A DNA stretch of 64,000 nt, taken from the NCBI RefSeq assembly GCF_037392515.1, contig NC_090292.1, positions 46,551,747-46,615,746 on the forward strand, given 5' to 3'. A program made the translations under genes and the position numbers. Under the pieces are notes generated by a model. It had not been told where the DNA came from. It made no database searches and worked only from the letters and a program-made list of their open reading frames with translations. Below, piece by piece: positions 48,481-59,955 of the stretch (within the stretch, counting starts at the first letter, position 1; every line of letters begins with the position of its first letter). Source of the DNA: Haliotis asinina. Its lineage: Eukaryota > Mollusca > Gastropoda > Lepetellida > Haliotidae.

Positions 48481-48831
48481 CGAAATTAAAACAACAAGAA
48501 TACTACGATTAAAAAACTGGTAGACTTAAATTTACTGTGAATATTTTTGGACTTGCGTACCCTCTCAGGACAATAATTTTACAATACTTCAACCTCCTTT
48601 GAGGGTACACGGTAACATTGTTTCATGTAGCATCACTCCAAATCAAATCATGCAGATCATTAGCAATATTCGGTGAGTTTCACGAGTAACGAGTGATTGA
48701 GAGTAGAGTTGCATCACCAAGACATTTATGCACCATAACCCAAAACATCGTAACATATTGTTTCAAGTAGCGTCAAAGCAAACCAAATGATGCTGATATT
48801 TAGCGATATTCTAGAAATATCACAAAGGAAA

Positions 48832-49036
48832 GTGATGTAGTGGTTCGCATACTGGCCTCTAATGTCAAATGCCCGTGTTCGAATATCGGGGGACACACCA
48901 CGAATTTGTGGCCTGGGTGTAATACTATGTTGTGTCCCTGGGCAAGGCACTTCAATGACATTGCCCTGCCTCCAACCAGCTGTTTACAGTGGGTACCGGA
49001 TGTATCGGCCCATGTGGTCGCGCATAGAGCTCAGTA
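48832..49036 (+). repeat. SINE-C copy, tRNA head with GGGCAAGGCACTT central domain
   Basis: Head GTGATGTAGTGGTTCGCATA (box A-like) and GTGTTCGAATATC (box B-like), then GTCCCTGGGCAAGGCACTTC, CAGCTGTTTACAGTGGGTAC. The central domain resembles one shared by SINEs of many animal phyla; I believe it is the MetaSINE type but cannot check. It lies just after the AKR gene end. Confidence 0.75.
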
Positions 49037-49151
49037 ACAGATCTGAAAGAATGATTTCGTTGGGGTAATGATGTAACGCCAGACAGAAGCATCGCGTTGG
49101 ATTCTATCGAGACAATCCTCATTCGAACATAATCTAGTTTTATAATCGTGC

Positions 49152-49244
49152 TTACGCGCTCAAGAGTAGGGAGTTGATTCTGTAGCCTCTGTCAAGAGCT
49201 AGCATTGCCTTCATGTCCTCCTCACTGAGCTTGAAATCAAATAT
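49152..49244 (-). CDS. AKR exon 9, proximal copy (residues 271-300, stop)
   Basis: Acceptor TTTCAG|ATA, stop TAA at 49154-49152. It codes [20 protein letters not shown] and [10 protein letters not shown]. The last eight residues form the variable C-terminal tail. Confidence 0.92.
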   Translation of the reverse strand: MFDFKLSEEDMKAMLALDRGYRINSLLLSA

Positions 49245-52200
49245 CTGAAACAAGTACAATTGATACGTTAAACCAACGTGGAAAGCGTGAGTTCATTTGA
49301 GGGAGACTTCCGGATCCTGGATCTTCACTGTTATATTTCGCTGGAATTTCAGTGAATCTGATTTGAATCTCAGACACAGAACACAAAACCACATGCTCCT
49401 CGTTGAATTGTTACATAGGTACAAAGAATAAACACTCACATCCATGTTCTGGGCCAAATGAGATGGGTTCTTACTCATGGGAACCAAAGCAAAACCTCTC
49501 TGTATGCCCCATCTGAGGATCACCTGATGCACACGAGAAAGTTTGCGTTAAAGGAAATAACAATGATATAAGATAAGCATCAAGAGTACATTGTGAATAG
49601 TACCATATGTCAAGGAACAGTCGTATATGGTAAACATCATGTCTTTAAAGACCAGTATCATATCGTAAAAAACGTATCTGTTTCAGAAAGTGAGCAAGTG
49701 AGTTTCGTTTCATGCCGCACTCAGCAATATTCCTGCTTTATGGCGGCAGTCTGTAAATAATCGAGTCTGGACCAGACAATCCAATCATCAACAGCATTAG
49801 CATCAATCCATACAAGTGGGGACCGATGACGTGTCAACCAAGTCATCGAGCCTGGCCACTTGATCCCGTTAGTCGCCTGTTATGACAAGCATGGGCTGCA
49901 GAAGACTAGTTGTAACCCGTCTCTTGACGGGTGCATGTAACGTTTGACAAATATCATATTAAAAATAGCATATAAGCTACGACCAATATTACATTGTGAT
50001 CAACATGTTATCCTTATCGCATCTTTACAAAATATCCGATTAGAAGAAATATATCATAATATTTAAGGGCTAAACAGTACTTTATTACACTATATACATA
50101 GTTAGAAAGATAAGCATCAAGAGGACATTATGAACAATAACATATGTCGTATATGGTAAACAACATATCTTTTATAGAGATATCATATCGTAAATAGCAT
50201 ATCTGTTTGGCTGAGTGACTTTAGTTTACAACGCACTCAGCTTTATGGCCGCGGTGTGTAAATAATCGATTCTGGACCATACAATCCAGTGATCAACAAC
50301 ATGGGCATCTCCACAACTGGGAATCGATAAATCTGCCAAGTTATCGCGCCTGGCCACTTGATCCCGTTAGTCGCCTTTTACGACACGCATGGGCTGCTGG
50401 AGATCAGTTCTAACCCGGATCTTCAAAGGTACATATCTGTTTGGACAGACATCACATCTTCAGTAACATATGAGCTAGGGTCAGTATTGCATTGTAATCT
50501 AAATATTATCTGTTTGGACAAGTATCACATCTTTAAAAAATATCCAATTAGAGGAACATATCATTGTTTGGGCTTTAACCATAATACGTAAGAACAAAGC
50601 AGTACTTTATTAAACTATACAGGGATAGGATCTCTACTTCTTAAATATATATGCCATTGTACTATTATCACCTGCAGTCTCAGGCTAATCGATACAAATT
50701 CTTTCTTTTAAAGCATGCATACATGAAACACCTGTCTTTTGTGTCTGCCATACTTCAATCCATGACATATACCGAACGCCCAAAACAAACGTTACCGTCC
50801 TAACTTTATGAATTACTTAAAAACTTTCAAATACTAGTATATGTCAGAAGGCATTAGTTTATAAGAAAGCTGAACACAGCTTTATGGACGTCACGAAGAG
50901 CAATCTCAGCTGTATTCCTTTTTATGTGCAATGCTTCGTTTTCAGAAGTGTTACACTGTCCTATTTTCGACCATGCTGGAATGAATCAATAACAGTGAAT
51001 CAGATGTCCAAAAGAAACGCTGGCATACAATTCTGCTTTGAGACAAAGATAAACCATTTAAAGTCACTATTGCTCAACTACAATGGACACCTGCTGAAGA
51101 ATTCCATGATTTCCGTCATTTCTAACATTTTCTGTTGCTTTGCACAGGTAAAACAGTTAAAACGTGTCTTTGATGTTGTGAAAAGTGTTTAGGAACATCT
51201 AAGATTATATTTTTTTTAACATTTTTGCTTACAAATAAACATTTTTCCTTTTGTTGTTTACACTTAGCAATATCAGTCCCCAATACGAGAGTGTAAAATT
51301 GTTAAGCAATCATTCCTATGATTTCAATCTTTTAAAAACATTTTCTGCTGATTTGCATCAATGAAAAGAAGTAAAACGTGTCTTTCCTATTGTGAAATAG
51401 TGTTTAGGAACATTAGAATTTTCCTTAACAATTTTGCTTGCTTGGCAACATTTTTCCCATTTTCGGTTAACTTACAACAATATTCAAGCAGTATTTGCAC
51501 CCATCTCATGTATAGAATGATTGTATGGGGTATAAAGAGAGACTAGAATACATGATATGATATACAAGTACGGGAAATATGCCACGATTAACACCTGAAA
51601 GAGAGAAAGTGCCATTTGGAGGATACAGACAGGGTCGGCATACAATGGTGTTACCACCGCATCACAGTTGCAAGACTTACTCAGCGCCTAAGAGAGACTG
51701 GGGTCACCATAGACACTTCTAGAAGTGGACACCCATGCATCACAGCGCCATCTGAAGATAGGTACCTCCGTCATTACGGAAGGAGGGTAACGTGTTTTCT
51801 TTTTTCTTTTCTGTTGTTGTTTTTGTTTTGTTTTTGTTTTATAGGGGTTTTTTTGTTTTGTTTTTTTTACGTGTAGTGTACATGCATGTCACTGAGTTAG
51901 ACTATCAGAGTTATCAGTTAGTTCCAAGCAATGATATAATTAAAATTTAAGAATATGTGACTCTTTACACATTGTTTATATAACAGTATACCTGAGCTGA
52001 AGACTTGTTGTATTTCTTTCCGATTTCCACAATGGTCGGGTCTTCTAGGATCTTTGGAGCATCCTTGGGTATGCTGAAATACATAAACATAAGACACATC
52101 TATGGGACTCCCGTGAGGGCTAGGTGTAGCAAATAATCGTAATATAATCGTGGTATCGTCTGAAATCCACATTTCTTTACCTGTTCGCAAATTAATGTGC

Positions 52201-55200
52201 CCGGCAAAATATATTGTACCTATGAATGGGACCTCCCCATCATACAACACCACAAACTATAAAAATACGTCATAATACTCTTTTACGTAATTTTGTTAGC
52301 TTAGCTTAGGGTAGGTTAGGTTAGGTTAGGGTAACCCTAATGTCCTGACAAGAAGTTGTGGTGCTGTTTTCTAAAGGTGTTCCCTGGTGTGTTACGGTTA
52401 CGAATTTGCTGTGACAAAAGGTGTAAGAAATCCCATGTGAACCATGAAAACAGACCAAAGACAGGTCTAAAACATTCAGATGTTGTATTCTTAAGCAAGA
52501 GGGCAAATCATACAAAGTCACAAGTCAACTTCACAATGTCGATTTCCAGTACAATACAAATAGGACAAAATCTAAGGCAATGGGTCACAAAATATATAGT
52601 AAACTCACCAAAGTCATAATGCGAGAGAGAAACAGTTATGCAGAATGTAACACAGCAAAGAGTCTGACAGAGGCTAGGAAGCTGAAGCGTTGGCAGCCAT
52701 TGATGATTGTGTATGCCCCAGTTATGTGTGAATGTGTCTGTCTCCAACACAACTAGCATTCATATATACTTTCAGTCATTTCCCGAAAGTTCGAGCACTT
52801 ACGGCCATCGCCAACACCATAGAGAGATCTAGAACGAGTCTTAGGGAGGTAACTCTAAAGTACTGCCTTAGAGGCGTACCGCTTAAAGAATTTTCCGTAG
52901 GAAATATGACCCATAATAGAACACTAATATTGTGACCCAATTGCAACTACAGTAATAATTATTAATAACAAGTCAAACCATGGAAAATACACTCTCGTAA
53001 CAGATGTGTTTCCGACGTTCGCCGGAAGGGTTTTGTGACACTGACATAGAACACTATATCTTTTTTAGTATGAGAGATCTACAGCAAGTCTTAGTGGTCT
53101 CGTGTGGTTGTTTAGTCAAAGGCAGGTAACTCTAACTCAACTTACTAGTTATGCCACGGGGCCCCGAAGGATCCGTAGCCAGTAATTGAAATGCCGGTTT
53201 TGAGGGAGAACTGGAGAAGGTCTTCCTGGGCCAAATATGGAGTCATCTCCACCTAAAACACACAAGTCAAGTGGATTTGTCACGATGCTTTAAACAGCAT
53301 TCTACTCATAGTACCATGTGCCTTGGGTGAAATCCTGATGTGATGCCGTCTCAGGTGATTAGCATTTTGGTGAACCACACGAGATCGGGGTATATTAAAA
53401 ACATTAAAAGAGATTCCATTTGGTCATATTCATATATATTAAATGCATGAAAAGATATACTATGTGTTCATGTTTTACAAATGATATCTACTTGGTTATT
53501 CGCTGGCTTGTACTTGAGGCCGTCCATTTTGAGAATCCTCTCCACCTGTTCTTTATTGAAATTGGAGACGCCGATAGACCTGACAAGACCTTTGTCCACC
53601 AGCTTCTCCATGGCCTGTTGGGGAGGAGAGTGTTATGAAATCCTTTAACATGAATGTTCATAACAGAATTCATTATTTTACTCGACATTTTTTTCTAAAG
53701 CTGTTTCGTTCTCGCTCAACATCCAATGCAATTATCTCAATATCTGCAACAATGAAACCTCTTCCTTTTCATTGTGCTTTTTTACATCATATCAAAGAAG
53801 TCTTTGCAAGGCCAATATATAGTTAAAACTACAGAACAGGTTCCAAAATTATACTTATACTTTCATCATCAGTGACGGTTGGATGAAATGTCGCTCATTG
53901 ATTCTATTTATTGTATTTACTATGTTCATTTTTTTTCTCAGCCTGTAACTTTGCAATCAATGTACGTGTCACCTGATGGGATAATGCATAGGGGAGTTAT
54001 ACTGGAAGCTACTTACTCTCCACGTGTCTAGATAGTCTATCATATTCGGCGTTGTCACCTCCACGTCCTGGGGAAACACAGACATGAACAGATAATGTAA
54101 TTTAAAATAATAAATAATATCAGTTATTGAGTATAATGTATACTCTTTGGGGAGAGACTAGAGACATTCTAGATGTAGTTTGCTAAGACATATGGGCAAT
54201 GTACACACACTCTTAACACCATATAGTATGTGCCTTTGATACAGCGTTATGCAGGAAACAAAGTAACTAACTCCTCTTAGTTAGTGCAAAATTATTTCCT
54301 AAAACATTTATAAATCAATAATTTGATATGAGATTAGATGATAGCAGCTGAAGGCAGGAGGCAGAAGCATTTTTTACTCACTTCGAAAGCCATAGGAAAG
54401 TGGATTTGATACAGATCGATATAATCCGTGCTCAGGGCCTCCAGTGACAGTCGACACGCTGGTTCTACCTGATCTGGTTCGCGAAAGTGAACCCAAAGCT
54501 GAAATGATAACAAGGGTCACTAATCCATTTAACGTTGTCTTGGAAGAGATTTGCCATTATGGCACAATGTGACGGCCTAAGACGTTGCCATACCCTCAAA
54601 CAAATTTATTTTCAAAATTGAAAAGAAAGACACCAGAGGCAAACTATACGGCAACGATCCAAATGACGATTCTTTTAAAACGGCAGGCGTAGATCAATCG
54701 CTTTTGGCATGACAGTTTGCCTGAATTGAAGCTGGGCACCAAAGACAAGCATTGATGAATATGGGCACACACGTCTAAAATTGTTCAGTGGCACGTCATG
54801 TTAATGGCATGGCCAAACCTGCTCACAGAAAAATCAGTTATCTGATAACGTCACGTACAATATGCCGTTCTGTTTTTTCGGTTTGTTTTTATCAGTTCTT
54901 GCCTATTGCCTCTGTAGATCATGGATCATGTCCCAGAGATGGGCTACAGGATGTGTCTAGATAGGGTGCAGTTCATAGGAAAACGTTGACGTTCTAGGCA
55001 GCAAGACTGCGTTGTCGAGGCAGCTGACGAAGCCATTTGTGTAACGCTAAGCGGCCAGGTGCATGTTAACGATAAGCAGCGGTGTTAGCTCCTGTCCTCA
55101 AATCCCTCTTCTACTTTGGCCACTCGCGTTCTCTGGGCGTCAGTCATTGCGGTATACTGCTGTCTTTGTTTTGTTTACCGACCGTTGTCGCATACAAGGA

Positions 55201-57148
55201 GCAGCACTGCGCCGCAACAGGCAAATGTGCCGTCCGATTTTCTGCCAAATTTTGTGAATAGCAGGTGCTACCAATAGGGCAGTGAATACTTACACTTTTC
55301 TCAAAGACACGCTGTCATCATTGATTTTCACTGGTCCATATATATACTAAATCGTAAATGACATCGACAGGTTTTAATTCGCTCTATGGTCTATTTGGGT
55401 GAAAATGATCCAAAAGGGTTTATGATCAAATATTCATTTGAACGCAGAATGTAATGAAAACATCAGACCAGCTGTGGGTAAACATGCACACCCATACTTG
55501 TTGACCCCGAATCTGACGAGGTGTCACAGTGTCATGTGCCAGTCTTCCTACCTTCGTCACAATGAACAGCTCCTCCCTCTTTATTTTCCCTTCTTGGATT
55601 AGTTCTTTAACGGCGGCACCAATTTCCGATTCCGTTTCAAAGCTCCAGGCTGTGTCAATCTTGCGATATCCCATCTGTATTGCAGCCTTCACGACATCAC
55701 CCATCTCGTTTGGCTGTTGGGGCAAAATATATTGATATTCTACATACATGCTTCATGATTGGAGCTGTGCAGTGTTGCCACTGTTTATTGTGTCATGATT
55801 CGTGTATTCAAATTCCAGATTTCCCAAATTATGATCCATTGTTTGTCAATATCTTAACATGTTTTGACCAAAATGGTGAACCAGTGCCACCTTAATCATC
55901 TCCAACAAAATACAGCGAATATGCCGTGTCAACTGAATGCTGCATAAAGCCTTATTGCTCTGACTCTTGAAGATCCGGGTTAGAATCGGTCTTCAGGAAC
56001 TCCTGCTTGTCGTATGTGGCGACTAGCGGGTTTGGTTGGTCAAACTCGCTGACATGGATGACACATGCATCCCAGATCGATGCTTAGACTGTTGATTGTT
56101 TGGTCCAGACCTCCCCAATAGCTTTAACATTGCTGAGTGCTACGTTAAGCAACCAACCAACCAAAGCGACCAACACACGAGCGTTCATGATCTTTCATGC
56201 ACGCAGGAAACAATTTTTTAAACAATACAGGCAATAACACTAATACTCACCCCTCAGCAATAGTATTCTGACCTGTAACGGTAGGCCTAGGGAGGGTGTA
56301 TGATCATTACACACAACGCTGGTAACTTGGGATTAGGGTTATCAGCTGGGCTAATATTAATCCACGTTGTTAGCGCACTGAACATGTGCCTTGTATATTC
56401 CGTTTGGCTTCAAAGCGGACCGATGAATTGCAATCTAACTCGAAAACTATTAAACATAGCATACTCAGTGGACCGCTGATCGTCATCAAAACATCTGCCA
56501 ACTCTGTGAGGTTTTGGAGAATTTTGTCCTAAACATAAAAAATGTTCTTTAACAAGCTACCATTAACATACTGATGCAGTTCAGGAGGAGTGCAGAGAAA
56601 GAGACAGCCAGCTGTTCATGATTTGTATTTTTGACATTAACCCTTCCCTGCACCCCTGGCTGTTTTCGAGTTATGCTGCAATTCATCGGATCACTTTTGA
56701 GCCAAACAGACCAGAATTTAAAAAAAAAGCTTATTATTTGGGTGGCGGTGTGCAGTTCGGTGCATTGAACCCAGGACACAATTCATTTGAAATTAAGTAA
56801 CCAACATTCTTTTCACCCAGCAGAAAACGGCTCGAACTATGCTCAGTTATAGTTTACAAATTTGTGTTAATCGCATCAAAGGTAAATAAAGGTTCACCGC
56901 TAGACAAAATACACAAACCAGTCAGCTGGTTGTTTATTTAAGGTTTATTGGCCAAGCACACTTTCTGCTCAGTCCGGATTATTACGTTATTATACGTATT
57001 GTGCGTTATATACAGATTCCGAATTGGACAGTGTGCACTGTATGTATATATTCCAACTACCAACCTTCAAACTGTTGTAGGTCCCTAAGCCAAGCATAGG
57101 CATGTCATAACCGCTGTTCAGACGTGTGGAAGGTACTTTGTCCGCCAT
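49152..57148 (-). CDS. Aldo-keto reductase, nine exons, 300 aa, altered active site
   Basis: AKRs are cytosolic TIM-barrel enzymes that use NAD(P)H to reduce aldehydes and ketones. The exons, 5' to 3', are 57148-57065, 55713-55552, 54498-54382, 54067-54017, 53614-53492, 53252-53146, 52073-51992, 49523-49440 and 49244-49152. All junctions have AG/GT signals and the frames fit, giving 300 residues. Family marks are [84 protein letters not shown] and ALDRGYR. Catalytic Asp48, Lys82 and His115 are present, but the catalytic Tyr is Phe53. The cofactor-site PKS motif reads PMS (Met258). Activity may therefore be changed or lost. It resembles the AKR1-type branch. Abalone are known to have an AKR (HdRed, 371 aa) reducing alginate-derived DEH, but I have no evidence that this shorter gene is related to it. 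Exons 8-9 are duplicated at 37 kb. Confidence 0.93.
49440..49523 (-). CDS. AKR exon 8, proximal copy (residues 243-270)
   Basis: Acceptor CATCAG|GTG, donor GAT|GTGAGT. It codes [19 protein letters not shown] and PSHLAQNMD. Met258 stands where the family has the cofactor-contacting Lys of PKS. Confidence 0.92.
49690..49932 (-). repeat. SINE-A copy shared with the 37.8 kb paralogue
   Basis: Same junctions as the copy at 37800. It keeps the GACGTGTCAACCAAGTCATC segment that is deleted there. Confidence 0.88.
50211..50430 (-). repeat. SINE-A diverged copy in AKR intron
   Basis: TGACTTTAGTTTACAACGCA through CGGATCTTCAAAGGT, with short internal deletions. Confidence 0.8.
50770..50995. repeat. Block D3, copy 3
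   Basis: More diverged copy between AKR exons 7 and 8. It keeps CAATGCTTCGTTTTCAGAAG and CCTATTTTCGACCATGCTGG. Confidence 0.75.
51575..51795 (+). mobile_element. Tc1-like transposase N-terminal fragment
   Basis: It begins MPRLTPERE at 51579 and, after a frame change, reads [20 protein letters not shown], then [11 protein letters not shown]. This is the DNA-binding half of a Tc1-like transposase of the same type as the 31.5 kb fragment. It lies in the AKR intron between exons 7 and 8 and is followed by a T-rich stretch. No catalytic domain remains. Confidence 0.75.
51992..52073 (-). CDS. AKR exon 7 (residues 215-242)
   Basis: Acceptor ATTTCAG|C, donor CAG|GTATAC. The first base completes Tyr215, then [20 protein letters not shown] and YNKSSAQ follow. 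It ends in phase 0, compatible with either exon 8 (49523) or the duplicate (37641). Confidence 0.92.
52306..52340. repeat. Short interstitial telomere-like repeat
   Basis: AGGTTAGGTTAGGTTAGGGT followed by AACCCTAA, in the AKR intron before exon 7. Telomeric TTAGGG-type units are read on both strands around one point. Confidence 0.6.
53146..53252 (-). CDS. AKR exon 6 (residues 180-214 plus two bases)
   Basis: Acceptor TTTTAG|GTG, donor TA|GTAAGT (phase 2). It codes [15 protein letters not shown] and [16 protein letters not shown], the strand with the usual YSPLG/YGSLG cofactor segment. Without splicing the frame would stop at TAG right at the donor. Confidence 0.92.
53492..53614 (-). CDS. AKR exon 5 (residues 139-179)
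   Basis: Acceptor CCAACAG|GCC, donor CAA|GTAGAT, 41 codons. It contains the second AKR signature region, [20 protein letters not shown], and ends at KPANNQ. Confidence 0.93.
54017..54067 (-). CDS. AKR exon 4 (residues 122-138)
   Basis: Short 51-nt exon, acceptor CCCCAG|GAC, donor AGA|GTAAGT. It codes [17 protein letters not shown], the helix before the AMEKLVDKG segment. Confidence 0.9.
54382..54498 (-). CDS. AKR exon 3 (residues 83-121)
   Basis: Acceptor ATTTCAG|CTT, donor GAA|GTGAGT, 39 codons. LW follows the catalytic Lys, and [10 protein letters not shown] carries catalytic His115. Confidence 0.93.
55552..55713 (-). CDS. AKR exon 2 (residues 29-82), Tyr-to-Phe at the catalytic position
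   Basis: Acceptor CCAACAG|CCA, donor AAG|GTAGGA, 54 codons. It has catalytic Asp48 in YRKID and Lys82 at the end of ELFIVTK. Phe53 (codon TTT) sits five residues after Asp48, where AKRs normally have the proton-donor Tyr. Confidence 0.93.
55965..56165 (+). repeat. SINE-A copy with CCAA-type tail in AKR intron 1
   Basis: GAAGATCCGGGTTAGAATCG to GCTGAGTGCTACGTTAAGCA, then CCAACCAACCAA. It shares the tail type of the copy at 28041. Confidence 0.8.
57065..57148 (-). CDS. AKR exon 1 (residues 1-28)
   Basis: ATG at 57148-57146, donor AAG|GTTGGT. It codes the N-terminal beta hairpin and first strand, with [11 protein letters not shown] at residues 16-26. The start matches the normal AKR N-terminus. 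Confidence 0.92.
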
Positions 57149-57689
57149 GTTGAAACCGCCTTTTCAGCACCTTGGCACAAACATAACTTAAATCACTGGA
57201 TCTGTATTATTTAATGAATAACTAATGATCACAATTAAATTTAATACAAACAATATTTTTGTACAGCTACGATAGTGTTTGGTACATACTACTGCATAAA
57301 ACAGAAAGTAGAGCATAACTCACCTCCGATCGGTCACAGGTGCAGTGACTTGTCGATAAGCGCACACACAATGCATCCTAACTATTTAACCAACTGTATG
57401 ACGTAATTGACCTACATTTTCGTGTTATCCCCAAGACGACGCACGCTATCCTGCATATCACATGCACTGACGCCGTGCACACAGATTATGTGTGTTTGTT
57501 TAGTAATAGGGAGTGGAGCGAGCAGTTGAAGGAGGAACACTGACGTTCTTTGTATGCGACGATTATAATCCAGAGACGAACTGATTTTATATCAGCGATA
57601 AACACCATGTACTCTCAGTTCACGCTCCACTTTTGTGTGTCCCGGCAGAAAATCATCAGTTTGGGAAATATCGTAGTACTTTTCAGTGC

Positions 57690-58990
<1,301 letters not shown>

Positions 58991-58999
58991 AACTATCTG

Positions 59000-59280
59000 G
59001 CACCCGTGAACGGCCACCTCCTCGTGGTGGGTGCTAGGTAACGCCAAGAGCCGTTCACCCGCGTCGTGGACGTGGGGGCATATTTGGTCCACCAACCCGT
59101 TTGCTGTGGGTTGCGGCCCTGTGTCGGTGGAGGAGGGGATCCTGGTGGTTGAGGGCATGGGAGCAGGACCAGTGTTCCTAATGCTCAACACACCACTTCG
59201 GCTCTAACTTCACCTAGACGGGTGGTTGAATGGGCCCGGTTCAACCAATCGGCTGGTCACGCCAAGCCCTGAGCGTTACT
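59000..59280. repeat. GC-rich dispersed repeat of unclear class
   Basis: GGCCACCTCCTCGTGGTGGG ... GTTTGCTGTGGGTTGCGGCC ... AATCGGCTGGTCACGCCAAG. The GC content is far above the surroundings. From memory such sequence is common in mollusc genomes, perhaps the 5' part of a non-LTR element. It lies exactly at the right end of block D1. Confidence 0.5.
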
Positions 59281-59469
59281 ATATGTAATGTTGCACGAAA
59301 TTTTGAGAATTGTTATTTGCGTATTATTAGGTCTTGGTATATTTTTGGAATTTCGGAATTTCAATTTTACAAATTTATGTTTTTGCCTAGAGTACAGTAG
59401 ATATAAATTTCATTCTACAGCACAGACAATAGAAACTATGTCAAAACAATGGTAAAACAATGCGGTAAT

Positions 59470-59605
59470 TAGCTAAAACAATAACCCATGACCCACATCC
59501 CTCATCCCTCATTTCGTGCTCCAATTAGCAAAGACAATGAAACCAGTGACCGTAAATCCCCCATCCCTCATTTATCCCTCATCCCTCATCCCTCATTTGG
59601 CCCAC
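59470..59605. repeat. CATCCCT-type simple repeat
   Basis: Irregular CATCCCTCATCCCTCATTT runs in three clusters. Confidence 0.75.
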
Positions 59606-59826
59606 ATTTCATCCCAAAAATAGCTACACGTGACAGTCATTATCTAATCATATCAATTTCATTAAGCCTAGTGATACATAATATCACCATGATGAAAAGA
59701 AGTTAATGATGTTTAAGGAGAAATTATCAATGGATGCTTCACACTATAGTTGATGGTTATTTGTTACAAAACGATTGGAATGCTGTCTGTTCAAATAAGT
59801 TGTTTATACAGAACAGTCACGACAGG

Positions 59827-59955
59827 GTGGCATGACCGGTTGATACCCAGTGCACGGTGCACTCTATATATAGAATCAACAAACCAGGGGTAGCATGACC
59901 GGTTGATACCCAGTGCACGGTGTACTCTGTAATATAGAACAACCATGAAAGGTGT
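59827..59955. repeat. 63-bp direct repeat, two copies
   Basis: GCATGACCGGTTGATACCCA GTGCACGGTG starts near 59830 and 59893. A third, weak unit begins after 59945. Confidence 0.85.
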
